A stretch of DNA of 5,618 nucleotides. Source: DAOVFN01 sp964484305 (GTDB taxonomy: Archaea > Aenigmatarchaeota > Aenigmatarchaeia > QMZP01). A model generated the notes under the pieces. It worked only from the letters and a program-made list of their open reading frames with translations, made no database searches and was not told the DNA's origin. The stretch is from positions 1-5,618 of the forward strand of contig CAZAEI010000047.1 in NCBI GenBank assembly GCA_964484305.1, written 5' to 3'. Position 1 is the first letter of the stretch, and each line of letters begins with the position of its first letter. Both the position numbers and the translations under genes were made by a program. Shown piece after piece: positions 4,633 to 5,618 of the stretch.

Positions 4633-5406
4633 ATGGTTATGGAAGTAAAGCAGTCCCTTGAGGGCCGACTGAAGAGGATGCAGAAGAACACCTCTGATAC
4701 CGGAATCAAGATAGCGGTGATGAGCGGGAAGGGCGGCGTCGGAAAGACCACCGTGGCTGTCAACCTGGCTGCCTGCCTTGCCAGGGACAGTGCTGTGGGT
4801 CTGTTTGATGCAGATGTTGACTGCCCAAACATAAACAAGTTCCTGGGCATAAATGGAAGGTTCTCCATCAGGGACGGGAAGATAGAGCCTGTTGACAGGT
4901 TCGGCATAAAGGTCATATCACCGGCATCGCTACAGGAGAGGGCAACCGATCCCATTATCTGGCGCGGGCCCATGCTCTCGAATGCCATAATAGAGCTCCT
5001 GGACAAGACAGAATGGGGAAACCTAGATTACCTCATTATTGACCTCCCTCCGGGGACAAGCGACGTGCCCCTAACAGTGATGCAAAGCCTGAAGCCTGAC
5101 TGGGTAATAATAGTCACGACGCCCCAGGATGTCTCGGTCACGGACGCAGAGAAGGCCGCGAACATGGCCAAGGAGCTGGATATCCCTGTCCTTGGCGTCA
5201 TTGAGAACATGTCAGGAGACATTTTTGGGGAGGGCGGCGGCAAAAGGGCAGCAAAGGAGCTGGGTGTGAACTTCCTGGGAAGGATAGGACTGGACAGGAA
5301 AATCTCTGCCTCGTGCGAACACGGGAAGCCCGCGGTCCTTGAGGACTCTAACCTTTCGGGTGTCTTCAGGGGGATTGCAGAGGGTACGGGCCTGCTTCAG
5401 AAATAG
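4633..5406 (+). CDS. Mrp/NBP35/ApbC-family P-loop ATPase lacking the CXXC cluster site
   Basis: A 257-residue cytosolic MinD-superfamily ATPase. It has the deviant Walker A GKGGVGKTT (32-40, signature Lys33), the switch I motif DADVDCPN (59-66), the family signature WRGPM (110-114), the Walker B/switch II motif DYLIIDLPPGTSD (132-144), TTPQDVSVTDAEKA and VIENMSG. These identify the Mrp/NBP35 (ApbC) carriers, which hold a [4Fe-4S] cluster between two subunits and pass it to target proteins. Most members bind that cluster through a CPxC/CXXC just after ENMS; here ENMSGDIFGEGGG follows and no Cys pair is present. The only Cys residues are Cys48, Cys64 (switch I) and one in SASCEHG. It may act with the neighbouring ferredoxins or bind a cluster differently. 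The start is ATG 4633 or, from promoter spacing, ATG 4639. Confidence 0.9.
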   Translation: MVMEVKQSLEGRLKRMQKNTSDTGIKIAVMSGKGGVGKTTVAVNLAACLARDSAVGLFDADVDCPNINKFLGINGRFSIRDGKIEPVDRFGIKVISPASLQERATDPIIWRGPMLSNAIIELLDKTEWGNLDYLIIDLPPGTSDVPLTVMQSLKPDWVIIVTTPQDVSVTDAEKAANMAKELDIPVLGVIENMSGDIFGEGGGKRAAKELGVNFLGRIGLDRKISASCEHGKPAVLEDSNLSGVFRGIAEGTGLLQK

Positions 5407-5415
5407 GCAGGTGCC

Positions 5416-5571
5416 TCATTTCTTCAGCAACCAGAGGGCAACAAGGTTTACTATACCCAGGATGGTTGGATAAAGAAGGTACACCTTGAAGTCGTTTACA
5501 GCTATGGCTGTGGAGGAATAGGCAAACAGCCCCAAGGCAACGGCCAGCACGAGCCACAGCGCATTTTCCAT
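5416..5571 (-). CDS. Small two-helix membrane protein, function unknown
   Basis: A 51-residue protein made almost entirely of two hydrophobic helices, ALWLVLAVALGLFAYSSTA (4-22) and YLLYPTILGIVNLVALWLL (31-49), joined by a short polar turn with VNDFK and closed by a Lys-Lys end. I do not recognise a family. It is supported by an ATG placed about 25 bases after a TATA box, a stop in a sensible position, and G/C-ending codons as in its neighbours. It is convergent with the Mrp-like gene, with nine bases between the stop codons. Cytosolic placement of the KK end and an even number of helices would put both termini inside. An overlapping minus-strand frame (5366-5557) lacks such features. Confidence 0.65.
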   Translation of the reverse strand: MENALWLVLAVALGLFAYSSTAIAVNDFKVYLLYPTILGIVNLVALWLLKK

Positions 5572-5591
5572 AATATAGATATTGCCTGGTG

Positions 5592-5600
5592 CTATAAATT
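5592..5600 (-). promoter_or_regulatory. TATA box of the small membrane protein gene
   Basis: AATTTATAG on the minus strand is centred about 25 bases before ATG 5571, consistent with a leaderless mRNA. The flanking DNA to the window end is A+T-rich with no other gene visible. Confidence 0.5.
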
Positions 5601-5618
5601 GATTTCTGAATTTATTTT

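Noticed and set aside
4371..5006. Minus-strand frame antisense to the second ferredoxin and the ATPase
   Set aside because: It has no domain, and the plus-strand ATPase motifs are unambiguous.
5366..5557. 63-residue minus-strand frame over the ATPase 3' end
   Set aside because: It overlaps the ATPase end, has no start signal, and conflicts with the better supported 51-residue membrane protein frame.

Overview
The window looks archaeal. The promoters are TATA boxes about 25 bases upstream of start codons, several mRNAs look leaderless, arginine is mostly AGG/AGA, and the gene content (DtxR-type regulator with feoA and feoB, small [4Fe-4S] ferredoxins, Mrp/NBP35-type ATPase) is typical of anaerobic archaea. 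I cannot place it more precisely than that.

Layout: (1) 1-53 holds two adjacent perfect hairpins followed by TAGTTCA, which resembles the right end of an IS200/IS605-type (TnpB) element whose body would lie left of the window. (2) 128-847 (minus) is a very A+T-rich class I SAM methyltransferase, unlike the G+C-rich rest and probably acquired. (3) 848-966 is a divergent promoter region. (4) 967-1233 (plus) is a single-domain GIY-YIG nuclease that converges on, and overlaps by 12 bases, (5) the minus-strand iron operon 3525-1222: a short DtxR/MntR-type regulator, feoA and feoB, all overlapping. (6) 3526-3705 is a divergent control region with a 26-bp tandem repeat; each copy carries an operator-like TTAG...(C/T)AA element joined to a TATA box. 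(7) 3706-4583 (plus) encodes a 2x[4Fe-4S] ferredoxin with a helical tail, an unrecognised 67-residue protein and a mono-cluster ferredoxin with a Gly/Arg-rich tail, all overlapping. (8) 4633-5406 (plus) is an Mrp/NBP35-family ATPase that lacks the usual C-terminal CXXC cluster site. (9) 5416-5571 (minus) is a 51-residue, two-helix membrane protein.

Working model (inference): the DtxR-type protein senses Fe(II) or Mn(II) and controls its own feoAB operon and the divergent ferredoxin operon from the shared 180-bp region. FeoB, helped by FeoA, imports Fe(II). The ferredoxins and the Mrp-like ATPase would use or carry iron as Fe-S clusters or supply electrons. The most unusual parts are the tandem operator-TATA repeat, the ferredoxin with a Gly/Arg-rich tail, the Mrp homologue without CXXC, and the regulator and feoA reading as a DtxR split into two overlapping genes.
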